64,000 nucleotides of DNA. Origin: Psychroserpens sp. (GTDB lineage: Bacteria; Bacteroidota; Bacteroidia; Flavobacteriales; Flavobacteriaceae). Shown here piece after piece: positions 15,903 to 24,074 of this stretch. The position numbers were made by a program, and so were the translations under genes. Under the pieces are notes generated by a model. That model did no database searches and was not told the DNA's origin. It saw only the letters and a list, made by a program, of their open reading frames with translations. The stretch is taken from the NCBI GenBank assembly GCA_017643165.1, contig JAEPNY010000001.1:310001-374000 (forward strand), read 5' to 3'. The number at the start of each line of letters is the position of its first letter. Positions within the stretch are counted from its first letter, which is position 1.

Positions 15903-17966
15903 ATGAAAAACAATATCAAGAGTATTGTAGCTGTCTCTGTGTTGGGGCTTTTTGCGTTTTTAGGATGTAAAGAAGAACCAAAAGAAGACACTGCAATGGT
16001 TGAGAAAATTCCTGGAATTATTCTCGAAAACATGGACACTTCAGTAAAACCACAAGACGATTTTTACAATTATGTCAATGGTAGCTGGATGAAAACCAAC
16101 ACTATTCCAGAAGACGAAACACGTTGGGGTGGATTTGGCGTTCTAAGAAAATCCACTAGAGCTGATGTATTAGAAATCATGAATACATCTAAAGAATTAG
16201 GAAAGTACGAGGAAGGTACTGATCAAAAGAAAGCATTATTAATATTTGAAACCGCATTAGATTCGGCAGCGAGAGATGCGGCTGGGACAAAACCGTTACA
16301 GCCTTTACTAGAAGCTATTGATGGAATTTCTAGCATCGAAGAAATGCAAACAGTTTACGCTACGGTAATGGGTGTGTCTGCTCCGTTTGCAGGAATTGGC
16401 GCAAGTCCAGATCTTAATGACAGTAGTACCAACGTTGCTTGGGTATTCCCAGGTGGAACAGGTTTACAACGTGATTATTATTTAGATCAAGATGATAAAT
16501 CTAAAAAGATCAGAGAGCAATATGTAGCGCATGTATCTAGAATGCTTCAGTATATTGATTACAGTAAAGAGGAAGCAGATGCGGCAGCAGATAAAGTATT
16601 AGCTATGGAAACGCAACTTGTTGAACCAAGGTTGGATAAAGTAGCTATGCGTGATGCACGTAATTACAATAATCCAACAACCTTGGCTGAGCTACAGGAA
16701 ATGTGTCCAGCAATAGATTGGAACAAAATGGTTGGCGATTTAGGAATTACTGCCGAAATGGAAAAATTAAATGTAATGCAGCCTAAATACATGGCATCAT
16801 TAAGTGAGTTTTTAACATCGACTTCAATTGAGGATATTAAAATTTTAATGGACTGGAGCACAGTTGACAATGCTGCAGGATATTTAAGTACCGAAATTGA
16901 AAAAGCAAACTGGGAATTTTACGGACAAACACTTAATGGCGCTAAAAAAATGCGTCCTGCTGACGAACGTGCATTAGGAACCGTAGATGGAACTGTTGGT
17001 GAAGCTATCGGAAAACTATATGTAGATGCGAAGTTTCCACCTGAAGCTAAGGAAAAAGCTGAAAAAATGATTGCTAATGTAATCAAAGCCTTCCAAAATA
17101 GAATCCAGAAATTAGATTGGATGACAGATTCTACTAAGATTAAAGCAGTAGAGAAGTTAGATAAGTTTACCGTAAAAATTGCCTATCCTGATGAGTGGGA
17201 AGACTACTCGAAAATGCAAGTAAAAGAAGGTAACTCTTATGCTGAAAATATGTTAGCTGTTGGTCAATGGCAAATGGAGAAGAACCTTTCTGAAATTGGA
17301 GAACCGGTTGATAAATCAGAATGGGGAATGCCACCACAAATGGTAAACGCTTACTTTAACCCATTAAACAACGAAATCGTATTCCCAGCTGCAATTTTAC
17401 AGCCACCATTCTATAACTATACAGCTGATGAAGCAGTAAACTATGGTGGTATTGGTGCTGTTATCGGACACGAGATTTCTCACGCTTTTGACGATTCAGG
17501 AGCGCGTTTTGATGGCGACGGAAACTTAAAGAACTGGTGGACTGAAAAAGATCTTGAAGAGTTCACTAAACGCGGAAATGCTTTAGCTGAGCAATACAGT
17601 GCGATTGAAGTATTAGATAGTGTTAATATCAATGGAAAATTCACATTAGGAGAAAATATTGGTGACCTTGGTGGTGTGTTAGGAGCCTATGACGGGTTAC
17701 AATTATTCTTTGAAGAAAACGGACGACCTGATGACATTGACGGTTTCACAGCAGAACAACGTTTCTTTATGTCTTGGGCAACTGTTTGGAGAACCTTAAC
17801 GCGTGAAGATGCATTAAGAACTCAAATAAAAACAGATCCACACTCACCTGGAATCTACAGGGCTACACAACCTCTTAAAAACATCGATGCTTTTTATGAA
17901 GCATTTGGTATTAAAGAAGGTGATGGCATGTGGTTAGCGCCAGAAGATCGTGTTAGAATTTGGTAA
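15903..17966 (+). CDS. M13-family (neprilysin/PepO-like) metalloendopeptidase lipoprotein
   Basis: 687 residues, full length for the family. The N-terminal M13 domain starts at about 45 (DTSVKPQDDFYNYVNGSWM). The catalytic zinc site is HEISH at 523-527 and ENIGD at 584-588 (E584 third ligand, D588); the substrate-binding NAYFNP...NEIVFPA block precedes it, and the C-terminus ends in the expected RVRIW. A lipobox (AFLGC, C22) is followed by KEEPKED, which looks like a surface-export signal. It should cleave peptides at the cell surface or periplasm. A terminator follows directly. Confidence 0.92.
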   Translation: MKNNIKSIVAVSVLGLFAFLGCKEEPKEDTAMVEKIPGIILENMDTSVKPQDDFYNYVNGSWMKTNTIPEDETRWGGFGVLRKSTRADVLEIMNTSKELGKYEEGTDQKKALLIFETALDSAARDAAGTKPLQPLLEAIDGISSIEEMQTVYATVMGVSAPFAGIGASPDLNDSSTNVAWVFPGGTGLQRDYYLDQDDKSKKIREQYVAHVSRMLQYIDYSKEEADAAADKVLAMETQLVEPRLDKVAMRDARNYNNPTTLAELQEMCPAIDWNKMVGDLGITAEMEKLNVMQPKYMASLSEFLTSTSIEDIKILMDWSTVDNAAGYLSTEIEKANWEFYGQTLNGAKKMRPADERALGTVDGTVGEAIGKLYVDAKFPPEAKEKAEKMIANVIKAFQNRIQKLDWMTDSTKIKAVEKLDKFTVKIAYPDEWEDYSKMQVKEGNSYAENMLAVGQWQMEKNLSEIGEPVDKSEWGMPPQMVNAYFNPLNNEIVFPAAILQPPFYNYTADEAVNYGGIGAVIGHEISHAFDDSGARFDGDGNLKNWWTEKDLEEFTKRGNALAEQYSAIEVLDSVNINGKFTLGENIGDLGGVLGAYDGLQLFFEENGRPDDIDGFTAEQRFFMSWATVWRTLTREDALRTQIKTDPHSPGIYRATQPLKNIDAFYEAFGIKEGDGMWLAPEDRVRIW

Positions 17967-17984
17967 TTACCTCAAGCAATAAAA

Positions 17985-18018
17985 TAAAAAAGCGACCTGA
18001 AGAGGTCGCTTTTTTTTA
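17985..18018. terminator. Bidirectional intrinsic terminator
   Basis: AGCGACCT-GAAG-AGGTCGCT with A- and T-tracts on the two sides, between the convergent M13 peptidase and TPR protein genes. Confidence 0.88.
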
Positions 18019-18035
18019 TGCTTTAATTTATCATT

Positions 18036-18731
18036 TTATTCTTTCGGTGGATTTGCTTTACGAGCCTCCAATGCTTCTTTACTTAACTTCGCTAAGTTGA
18101 AATTAGCATCCATCGTCATCGCTTCATTAAGTAAGCCGATGGCCTGATCTAAGTTGTCAGTTTGATTCATATTAAACACAACCAAAGCTTTCATATAAGT
18201 TAATGCAGCTTTCATTGAAACTTCATACGGACGATTAGATTCGTAATAGGCACGTTTCATATCTGGTTGAACATTGGCAAGGCCATAATCAACACTCGCT
18301 TTAGCACCAGCAAAATCTTGTAACTGTGTTTTAATATCAGCGATTTCATAGGCTAAATATGGATTAGCATTTCGCTTAAATAATTCTTCATAAAATACAA
18401 GGGCACGTTGCGGCTGATTTAATGCTTTAAGCGCAATCGCTTTTACTTCAGTATTAATATCAGAATCGTTAGCGCCTTGTTCAATTCCTATGGTATTTAA
18501 GGCTTCAAGATTTCTACCTTCTGTGACATAAACATAGGCTAGAGTATCTAAACGCTGTTGTGATGGCTCAATGACTTGAAGGTGAGTCATTGCGTTAATA
18601 ATACCTTGCACATCACCTTGTGCTTTCATTTGAGTATAGTAAGATTCAAAATGTTTTTTAAGGTCTGAGTTTGTTTGTGCTTTTGCGCCAAACGTCATCG
18701 TAATTGCTAGAATAAAGATGAATTTTTTCAT
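18036..18731 (-). CDS. Secreted TPR-like protein
   Basis: 231 residues from the ATG at 18731, which gives a normal signal peptide (MKKFIFILAITMTFGAKAQ); an upstream Met at 18821 would add an unlikely leader overlapping the next gene. The mature protein consists of helix pairs of TPR type (LDTLAYVYVTEGRNLEALNTI, ALNQPQRALVFYEELFKRN, LVVFNMNQTDNLDQAIGLLNEAM). Probably a periplasmic scaffold; partner unknown. Confidence 0.75.
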   Translation of the reverse strand: MKKFIFILAITMTFGAKAQTNSDLKKHFESYYTQMKAQGDVQGIINAMTHLQVIEPSQQRLDTLAYVYVTEGRNLEALNTIGIEQGANDSDINTEVKAIALKALNQPQRALVFYEELFKRNANPYLAYEIADIKTQLQDFAGAKASVDYGLANVQPDMKRAYYESNRPYEVSMKAALTYMKALVVFNMNQTDNLDQAIGLLNEAMTMDANFNLAKLSKEALEARKANPPKE

Positions 18732-18751
18732 GATCGTTAATTTAATTGCGC

Positions 18752-18759
18752 CAAAACTA
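18752..18759 (-). promoter_or_regulatory. -7 promoter element (TAGTTTTG on - strand)
   Basis: CAAAACTA on the + strand matches TAnnTTTG on the - strand, 21 bases upstream of the TPR protein start at 18731; this supports that start over the upstream one. Confidence 0.5.
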
Positions 18760-18798
18760 AAAAAATTAATAGAATATAATCTTAAAAGTCTGCTAATA

Positions 18799-19608
18799 TT
18801 AAAGTTGTATTCGGAACTCATATTTCAAAAGTTGTACCAGTTTATCAGAACTAATAATTTTTCCACGACTTAATTCAGATTCATCAAATACGGGTTCTGG
18901 AATATTCATCGCCTTACAAACTTCCGAATAATACGTTTTCCTCGTGGGATGAGATGTGCTTGAAGCATTTAGAATTTCATTCCATAGTTGGGTCGCGATG
19001 AGCTTACGAATGATAGCTACACAATCTTGAAGATGGATCAGGTTGACTGGGCCGTCAGGGTTCTTTATTTGTGTTCTTCCCGATAGGAATTTCGCAGGAT
19101 GACGATCTTCACCAAACAGTCCTGAAAATCTCAAAATGGTAGTCTTGAAATGTGCGTTATTCTGAAATAATTCCTCCACGGAAAGAAGCAATTTAGCTTT
19201 ATTTGTTTGGGAAGTTTCCGAAGATTCTGTGATCGTTGCAATAGGAAAGGTGTCATCGTAAACGGAAGTTGATCCTATAAATAGTACATGTTTAACATGT
19301 GAATTTTCAATATTCTGACATAGCCTTGTCATTTTTGGCTTATAATCGTCATGACCTTTTCTAAGTCCTGGAGGAATATTTATGATGATGGTATCACAGT
19401 TTAACAAAAACCCTGAAATATCACCCTCGATCTTATCTTTTGATAGTTCAATTAAAAAGGGCTCGATACCATCAGACGCTAACGCGGACAATTTTTCTAG
19501 ACTTGTGGTTGAACCATGAATGCGGTAGCCATCTTCTAATAAGCCGTTTGCCAATGGTCTGCCTAACCAGCCGCACCCTATAATTCCAATGGTTTGATTT
19601 GTGTTCAA
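18799..19608 (-). CDS. NAD(P)-binding SDR-like protein (YeeZ-type)
   Basis: 269 residues. Rossmann motif IGIIGCGWLGRPLANGL at about 7-23, then GSTTSLEKL, the strand-loop INIPPG at about 78, and the extended-SDR segment FIGSTSVYDD. FSGLFGEDRHP and the NLIHLQDCVAII block fit epimerase/dehydratase relatives like E. coli YeeZ. The usual Tyr-x3-Lys pair is not evident, so catalysis is uncertain. It lies 67 bases upstream of the TPR gene, which has its own -7 element. Confidence 0.75.
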   Translation of the reverse strand: MNTNQTIGIIGCGWLGRPLANGLLEDGYRIHGSTTSLEKLSALASDGIEPFLIELSKDKIEGDISGFLLNCDTIIINIPPGLRKGHDDYKPKMTRLCQNIENSHVKHVLFIGSTSVYDDTFPIATITESSETSQTNKAKLLLSVEELFQNNAHFKTTILRFSGLFGEDRHPAKFLSGRTQIKNPDGPVNLIHLQDCVAIIRKLIATQLWNEILNASSTSHPTRKTYYSEVCKAMNIPEPVFDESELSRGKIISSDKLVQLLKYEFRIQL

Positions 19609-19707
19609 AATTTGTTCTTGAAAAGTGTAAAGATAGCCACAGATTATGACTTTAGTATAATTGGCTAATTTTCAGTAACTTTAAATACAACTCTAAATTA
19701 ATTGATT

Positions 19708-20175
19708 ATGGGCATTAAAAGTTTTCAAGGAGCGAGAAAGCAGCAAGCGACTGCTGAAACTACCGTTGCAATACGCGTACGTGATTTTATGACACGAGAT
19801 CTGATCACTTTTAAACCCGAACAATCGGTAGAGGAAGTGATCCAAACACTCATCAAAAATAAGATCTCTGGAGGGCCAGTAGTAAACAAAAATAATGAAC
19901 TTGTTGGTATTATTTCCGAAGGAGATTGTCTAAAGCAAATTAGCGAAAGCCGTTATTACAATATGCCTATGGAGCATCATACTGTTGAAAAACGTATGGC
20001 GCGTAATGTGGAAACCATAGATGGCAATATGAATGTATTCGATGCGGCTAACCGTTTTCTAGAATCTAAGATAAGGCGATTTCCAATCGTAGAAAATGGA
20101 AAACTCGTTGGTCAGATTAGTCAGAAAGACATCTTGAAAGCAGCATTAGAACTAAAGGGACAAAATTGGAAATAA
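19708..20175 (+). CDS. CBS-domain-pair protein
   Basis: 155 residues from the ATG at 19708; a TTG six bases earlier is in frame but unlikely. Two CBS motifs are seen: about 24-78 (VRDFMTRDLITFKPEQSVEEV ... GGPVVNKNNELVGIISEGDCL) and about 95-150 (MARNVETIDGNMNVFDAA ... RRFPIVENGKLVGQISQKDIL). CBS pairs bind adenosyl ligands such as AMP, ATP or NAD. It is free-standing, so the regulated partner is unknown. The opposite-strand neighbour ends one base away. Confidence 0.88.
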   Translation: MGIKSFQGARKQQATAETTVAIRVRDFMTRDLITFKPEQSVEEVIQTLIKNKISGGPVVNKNNELVGIISEGDCLKQISESRYYNMPMEHHTVEKRMARNVETIDGNMNVFDAANRFLESKIRRFPIVENGKLVGQISQKDILKAALELKGQNWK

Positions 20176-20176
20176 A

Positions 20177-20866
20177 TTATCGACGACGATTCTGAGGCAG
20201 GACCTCAGGCAGATCGGTTATAATCAGTTTTGTATTCACATCATCGGTAAGTTCAGCAATTTTTGAATACGGATAGTCAGGTAATGGCTCACTCAGTGAG
20301 CGCCATTTGGCAATTCCTGCCACAGTAATCTGTTCGCCTATTTCAATAATTCCTTCGCGATAACGCAGTTGCTTATTAAACCCAAAAAAGGTTTGACTTT
20401 CGATATTATAACGCCTTAAAAGCGCTTCGAATTTAGGTGTTGGATCATTAAAGGTCCCAGATGATTGCTTTTTGTCTTTGACTAAATATGTTATATAATT
20501 TAGAGGAACATCAGTTGGTTTTACGATCACAAAATCACTATTTGTTTCAACAAAAAACTCCTGAGATTTTTCTTCTTCGACCAAGGTTTTCCAATGTGAA
20601 CTTTTGCCACTATTAACTTTCTGTTCGATCTTAATTTGATAGAAGACGCATTTGCGTTGTGAGTAAGGTGCCAACAATGGTTCTTTGACGTGAAGTGCTT
20701 TGCCAGAAACTTTAGACAGTTCATTGGTGCGTAACCCTGAAGCTGGTTTTGACTGGATCTTAGAAAGCGTTCGGATGATTACTTGCTTTCGACCAAAATA
20801 ATAGGCAAGAAAGATGATTGTGCCAATAACGATAATGGCTAAGACAATGATGATGGCTGGATTCAT
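20177..20866 (-). CDS. GIDE-like membrane protein
   Basis: 229 residues. One N-terminal membrane helix (residues 3-24), then a soluble domain with the pattern SGKALHVKEPLLAPYSQRKCVFYQIKIEQ and, near the C-terminus, RYREGIIEIGEQITVAGIAK. This arrangement is that of the GIDE/MAPL domain, the part of the mitochondrial E3 ligase MUL1 that lies outside its RING finger; no RING is present here. The bacterial function is unknown. It may be the last gene of the dinB-GNAT-zinc-ribbon cluster, 53 bases downstream. Confidence 0.55.
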   Translation of the reverse strand: MNPAIIIVLAIIVIGTIIFLAYYFGRKQVIIRTLSKIQSKPASGLRTNELSKVSGKALHVKEPLLAPYSQRKCVFYQIKIEQKVNSGKSSHWKTLVEEEKSQEFFVETNSDFVIVKPTDVPLNYITYLVKDKKQSSGTFNDPTPKFEALLRRYNIESQTFFGFNKQLRYREGIIEIGEQITVAGIAKWRSLSEPLPDYPYSKIAELTDDVNTKLIITDLPEVLPQNRRR

Positions 20867-20919
20867 GTTGAGGTCGTTATATACTATTAGTAGAAGACGC
20901 TACTGAAATGTTACAGGTC

Positions 20920-21270
20920 TTAATTATCGCGTTTAACCAATGCATAATAATCGTCTTCCAATGGCAGATAGCCTTGATCATAAACAAAATAATATACAGT
21001 TCCGGCTTTGGTGGTGTAGATACTAGTGAAGTAGTTAAAATCAAATCCTTTTTCGATTAGCTTTGCTCTTGAGACTTTTCGTTTTTGATCTGGATTAAGC
21101 GCTTCTAAAATACGGTAGTTCTTTCTAAGCCGATTATTCGTGTTTCGGATCAGATTTTTACTGTCTTTATTAATCGCATTATTATAAGAATTTCTGCAGG
21201 CGTCACTACAGAATTTTTTATCAATTCTACCTACGATTTTAGTGCCACACTCAGGACATTTTTTTTCCAT
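20920..21270 (-). CDS. Zinc-ribbon protein of unknown function
   Basis: 116 residues. An N-terminal zinc ribbon CPECGTKIVGRIDKKFCSDACR (C-x2-C...C-x3-C) resembles the DUF2116 type. The central basic helix NLIRNTNNRLRKNYRILEAL and a C-terminal beta segment (TKAGTVYYFVYDQGYLPLEDDYYALVKR) follow. Small flavobacterial proteins of this layout are common and uncharacterised. Its start overlaps the GNAT gene by 20 bases. Confidence 0.65.
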   Translation of the reverse strand: MEKKCPECGTKIVGRIDKKFCSDACRNSYNNAINKDSKNLIRNTNNRLRKNYRILEALNPDQKRKVSRAKLIEKGFDFNYFTSIYTTKAGTVYYFVYDQGYLPLEDDYYALVKRDN

Positions 21271-21802
21271 AGTCGTCTTTTTTTAATTCGTACCAATTAA
21301 TTAATTCACCTTCAAAAGGGAATTGTTCCATGTAGTGCAGTCCTATTTTTTTTAATATTTTATTTGATGCGATGTTGCCTATTTCAGCGGCACCATAAAT
21401 GATGTCGAAATTGAGCTCATTAAACCCGAAGTCCAACAAGGCGACGGATGATTCGGTTGCATAACCTTTACCCCAATATCTTGGAATTAAACGGTAACCG
21501 ATATCTATAAAATCACGTTTTGTTCCTATGACTTCTTTATCACCAGTATTGAATTTCAATCCCGACCAGCCTATAAAATCACCACTTGATTTTTCGATAG
21601 CAGCGAAGCGCCCAATACCACGATCCCGATATTGATTGCGAACAGATTCAATACTGTCCATTGCCTGAGACATTTCAGTGATCGGATTTTTTCCGAGGTA
21701 TTCATGAACGATAGGGTTGGAGTCTAATTCGTAAATCCCATTGACATCGGTAGGCAGGATATCACGTAAAATAAGATGTTCTGTTTCTAGATAAAAAGTC
21801 AT
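21251..21802 (-). CDS. GNAT-family N-acetyltransferase (RimJ/RimL-like)
   Basis: 183 residues from the ATG at 21802, two bases after the dinB-like stop; the longer reading with Met at 21838 overlaps that gene and is less likely. GNAT features: ETEHLILRDILPTD, GIGRFAAIEKSSGDFIGWSGL, the acetyl-CoA loop RYWGKGYATESSVALLDFGF, and NIASNKILKKIGL. It resembles ribosomal-protein alanine acetyltransferases; the acceptor is unknown. Confidence 0.85.
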   Translation of the reverse strand: MTFYLETEHLILRDILPTDVNGIYELDSNPIVHEYLGKNPITEMSQAMDSIESVRNQYRDRGIGRFAAIEKSSGDFIGWSGLKFNTGDKEVIGTKRDFIDIGYRLIPRYWGKGYATESSVALLDFGFNELNFDIIYGAAEIGNIASNKILKKIGLHYMEQFPFEGELINWYELKKDDYGKKMS

Positions 21803-21804
21803 GA

Positions 21805-22329
21805 TTAAGTTTTTAATATTGGAATGTAGGTTGTCCAAGGGCCGACTTCCGTTGCGTATTGTTTGGCTAAGACTCGATTTATTTGGGCCAAATGACTGAG
21901 ATCATGTGTCACCCAACAGGCTAATAATTCACTAGCAGTCACTGGTCCAAGTTCAGGATGAATACCTTGTCTATTCAATTGCGATTCACTCAGACTTAAT
22001 TGCTTTAAGTCGTTGAGATTCTCTTGTCTTAGTTGCTGAAATTCATTCAATAATTCGATAAGTGATTTGCCTTTCGAATTTTCGAATTGTGCGAAACGAT
22101 CAAAGGATTGGAAGGTTTTGTCTTGATCATCCCTGAGTATGATTTTTAGTCGCGGAATCCAGTCGGTTTTCTCGCCATGAATGAGATGTCCAACAATATC
22201 ATACGGACTCCAAGTATCACCACCTTCATTGGTAAATATCCAATCATCGGATAAATTACTTAACATTGACTTAAGTGTCTCGGGCGTCTGTTGTAAAACC
22301 TCTAAACCTTGATTAACAGTGAATTTCAT
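21805..22329 (-). CDS. DinB/YfiT-like four-helix protein
   Basis: 174 residues with the three histidines of the DinB metal site: DIVGHLIHGEKTDW (first His), and WVTHDLSHLAQINRVL (second and third). It belongs to the DinB_2 superfamily of thiol-dependent transferases, some of which use bacillithiol; a bacilliredoxin gene occurs in this window, but the link is only suggestive. The predicted transcription start lies almost at the ATG, so the message may be leaderless. It heads a cluster with GNAT and zinc-ribbon genes. Confidence 0.82.
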   Translation of the reverse strand: MKFTVNQGLEVLQQTPETLKSMLSNLSDDWIFTNEGGDTWSPYDIVGHLIHGEKTDWIPRLKIILRDDQDKTFQSFDRFAQFENSKGKSLIELLNEFQQLRQENLNDLKQLSLSESQLNRQGIHPELGPVTASELLACWVTHDLSHLAQINRVLAKQYATEVGPWTTYIPILKT

Positions 22330-22333
22330 AGTG

Positions 22334-22362
22334 CAAATATACGGATTTTATTCGTTTACAAA
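22334..22362 (-). promoter_or_regulatory. Promoter TTTG-N17-TATATTTG for the dinB-like cluster
   Basis: On the - strand, TTTG (22359-22362) is followed 17 bases later by TATATTTG (22334-22341). Both match the Bacteroidota -33/-7 consensus. The expected start of transcription is at about 22327-22329, i.e. at the initiation codon. Confidence 0.6.
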
Positions 22363-22385
22363 CGACTACAAACATTTACAAACGA
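22355..22385. repeat. Direct repeat TTTACAAACGA, helically phased CAAAC
   Basis: TTTACAAACGA occurs at 22355-22365 and 22375-22385; CAAAC recurs at 22359, 22369 and 22379, exactly ten bases apart. It lies in the divergent region between the dinB-like gene and ssb. It could be a phased bend or a regulator site. Confidence 0.6.
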
Positions 22386-22495
22386 TTTTAAACAAGTAAC
22401 TACCGACTTTAATTTGGAGGCTGTTCCATATTTGCAGTGTTGAAACCAATGAAGGTTCAATAGTATTAACTGTTTAATTATTAAAATTTAAAATT

Positions 22496-22828
22496 ATGAA
22501 CGCACTTAGAAACAAAGTACAGTTGATTGGAAGATTAGGACAAGATCCAGAAATTGTAAACTTCGATGACGGAAACAAAATCGCGAAATTTTCAATCGCA
22601 ACAGATGACAGCTACAAAGACAAAGAAGGTAACAAAGTAGAACGTACGTACTGGCACAATGTGGTAGTTCGTGGCGGACTTGTAAAAATTGTAGAAGAAT
22701 ATGTAACCAAAGGCAAAGAGATTGCCATCGAAGGAAAACTTACCAATAGAAGTTGGGATGACAAAGATGGAACGAAACGTTACGCAACCGAAGTTGTCTG
22801 TAACGAGTTGTTGATGCTCGGGAAATAA
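22496..22828 (+). CDS. ssb: Short single-stranded DNA-binding protein
   Basis: 110 residues forming one OB fold: NKVQLIGRLGQDPEIVNF, KIAKFSIATDDSYKDKEGNKVERTYWHNVVVRGGLVKIVEEYV and GKEIAIEGKLTNRSWDD...YATEVVCNELLMLGK. It stops right after the OB fold and lacks the flexible linker and acidic tip (D-D-x-P-F type) that recruits partner proteins in canonical Ssb. It is therefore likely a second, specialised Ssb and not the replicative one. A strong terminator follows. Confidence 0.88.
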   Translation: MNALRNKVQLIGRLGQDPEIVNFDDGNKIAKFSIATDDSYKDKEGNKVERTYWHNVVVRGGLVKIVEEYVTKGKEIAIEGKLTNRSWDDKDGTKRYATEVVCNELLMLGK

Positions 22829-22846
22829 GGTTCATTTCAATTCAAT

Positions 22847-22879
22847 AAAAAAGGCTTCCAAAACTGGAAGCCTTTTTTT
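22847..22879. terminator. Bidirectional intrinsic terminator
   Basis: AAGGCTTCC-AAAACT-GGAAGCCTT with A- and T-tracts, between the convergent ssb and cupredoxin-like genes. Confidence 0.88.
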
Positions 22880-22899
22880 GCTATTAATCGTTCGAGAGA

Positions 22900-23289
22900 T
22901 TATTCTACTACTAATGTATATTGTGGCGTAGGGTTCATTGGACAGAAGTACACGTATTCACCTTTTTTAAGATAAGTTACATTAGATGATTCTTTACTGT
23001 TATTATCTACCACTTTAGTTACATATGCCGTTTTGATATGTGCATCAGGATTTGATTTTGGTGCTAAAACAAAACCTACTTGATGGCCTACATTATTGTT
23101 GCTGATCTCAAAAACATAAGCGCCTTCTTTTAGCGTTACCGATTCTTGAGTAAAAGCGCCTTTAGTTTGTTCTAAACTAACGGTAGTTACCTCTTTTTTT
23201 GACATTTTTTTATCTGCCATTTTATCCTGAGCATTTGCTGAAAAGGTTAATGCAAATACCATTACGAAAATTGAAATGATCTGTTTCAT
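22900..23289 (-). CDS. Secreted cupredoxin-like protein
   Basis: 129 residues with a signal peptide (about 1-21, FSANAQ). The mature part follows the plastocyanin pattern: KEGAYVFEISNNNVGHQVGFVLAP (H69) and KKGEYVYFCPMNPTPQYTLVVE (C116, M118). The His normally found a few residues after the Cys is missing, so a standard type 1 copper site is unlikely; copper binding by H69/C116/M118 or a purely structural role are options. It follows the AhpD-like gene by 31 bases in the same direction and probably shares its message. Confidence 0.6.
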   Translation of the reverse strand: MKQIISIFVMVFALTFSANAQDKMADKKMSKKEVTTVSLEQTKGAFTQESVTLKEGAYVFEISNNNVGHQVGFVLAPKSNPDAHIKTAYVTKVVDNNSKESSNVTYLKKGEYVYFCPMNPTPQYTLVVE

Positions 23290-23320
23290 GATTTATTGTT
23301 TTTATTATTGGTTTATTGAA

Positions 23321-23869
23321 TTAGACTAAAGCTTCTTCTAAAGAAGGTGCTACTGGAAAATCTACAGGAACTTGAGTTGTACTGTGGATGTAGTTTGAAA
23401 TGGTTTTATCACCAACTAAAGAGATCGTATCGATAAGATTCGCTTTTGTATAGCCTTGCGCAAAGAAGTTTTCTAATACGTCAGCATCTGTGTTTCCTCT
23501 GTTCTCAGTGATGTTACGTGCAAGTCTTGCTAGTGCATCTAACTTGTCATTAAATGAAGCACGTCCAGCTCTTAACTCTAAGATTTGCTCATCAGTAAAT
23601 CCGTTCATTTTTCCAATCGCAGTATGTGCTGATAAACAGTAGATACAATCATTAACTTGACTCACTGCAAGGTTTACAACTTCTTTCTCTTTACCAGATA
23701 AGGATGTTTTTGCATTTGCAAAATTAAGGTAGTTCTCTAAAGCTGTATCGCTATGTGCATATGTCGCGTATAGATTAGGTACAAAGCCTAATGCTTTATT
23801 TAGATTATCGAAAATAGCTTGGTTATTTTCGCTTACGTCTTCTCTTGTTGGTACATTGAATGTATTCAT
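23321..23869 (-). CDS. Carboxymuconolactone decarboxylase (AhpD-like) family protein
   Basis: 182 residues of the peroxidase-related CMD subfamily (LGFVPNLYATYAHS at the N-terminus). The AhpD catalytic set is visible: E63, C75, C78 and H82 in KEKEVVNLAVSQVNDCIYCLSAH, with E63 twelve residues before the first Cys as in AhpD. It should act as a thiol peroxidase or disulfide reductase. It lies downstream of a 360-base gap that contains candidate AraC half-sites, so its expression is probably controlled by the adjacent AraC regulator. Confidence 0.85.
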   Translation of the reverse strand: MNTFNVPTREDVSENNQAIFDNLNKALGFVPNLYATYAHSDTALENYLNFANAKTSLSGKEKEVVNLAVSQVNDCIYCLSAHTAIGKMNGFTDEQILELRAGRASFNDKLDALARLARNITENRGNTDADVLENFFAQGYTKANLIDTISLVGDKTISNYIHSTTQVPVDFPVAPSLEEALV

Positions 23870-23951
23870 AATATTATTTTTTATTTGTGTTTGTACTTGA
23901 TTTATAATTACTCTGCAAAGTTGCAGCAGTATCTATGGTTTTGAAATGGAA

Positions 23952-23984
23952 GTTTTTCCTTTGTAATTGTCAATTCTTCCTTTA
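23952..23984. repeat. Repeat block 1: paired TTCC half-sites around AATTGTCAAT
   Basis: Contains AATTGTCAAT (23965-23974) flanked by TTTTTCCTTT and CTTCCTTT, whose CC pairs are exactly 21 bases apart. It matches block 2 at 24 of 33 positions. Two half-sites two helical turns apart are the AraC-family arrangement. Confidence 0.55.
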
Positions 23985-24060
23985 TTGAGATATGTGTGGT
24001 TTTTCAGCATCGCAATAGAAGTCATGCATGTGTTTTGTTGCACAATGCGTTTTTGGGCTA

Positions 24061-24074
24061 ATAGTATGTACTAT
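24061..24074. repeat. Palindrome ATAGTA-TG-TACTAT
   Basis: Perfect six-base arms with a two-base centre within the gap upstream of the AhpD-like gene. Confidence 0.5.

Noticed and set aside
22355-22385. Repeated TTTACAAACGA as a CRISPR
   Set aside because: Only two to three units with ten-base periodicity, no spacers of CRISPR length and no cas genes.
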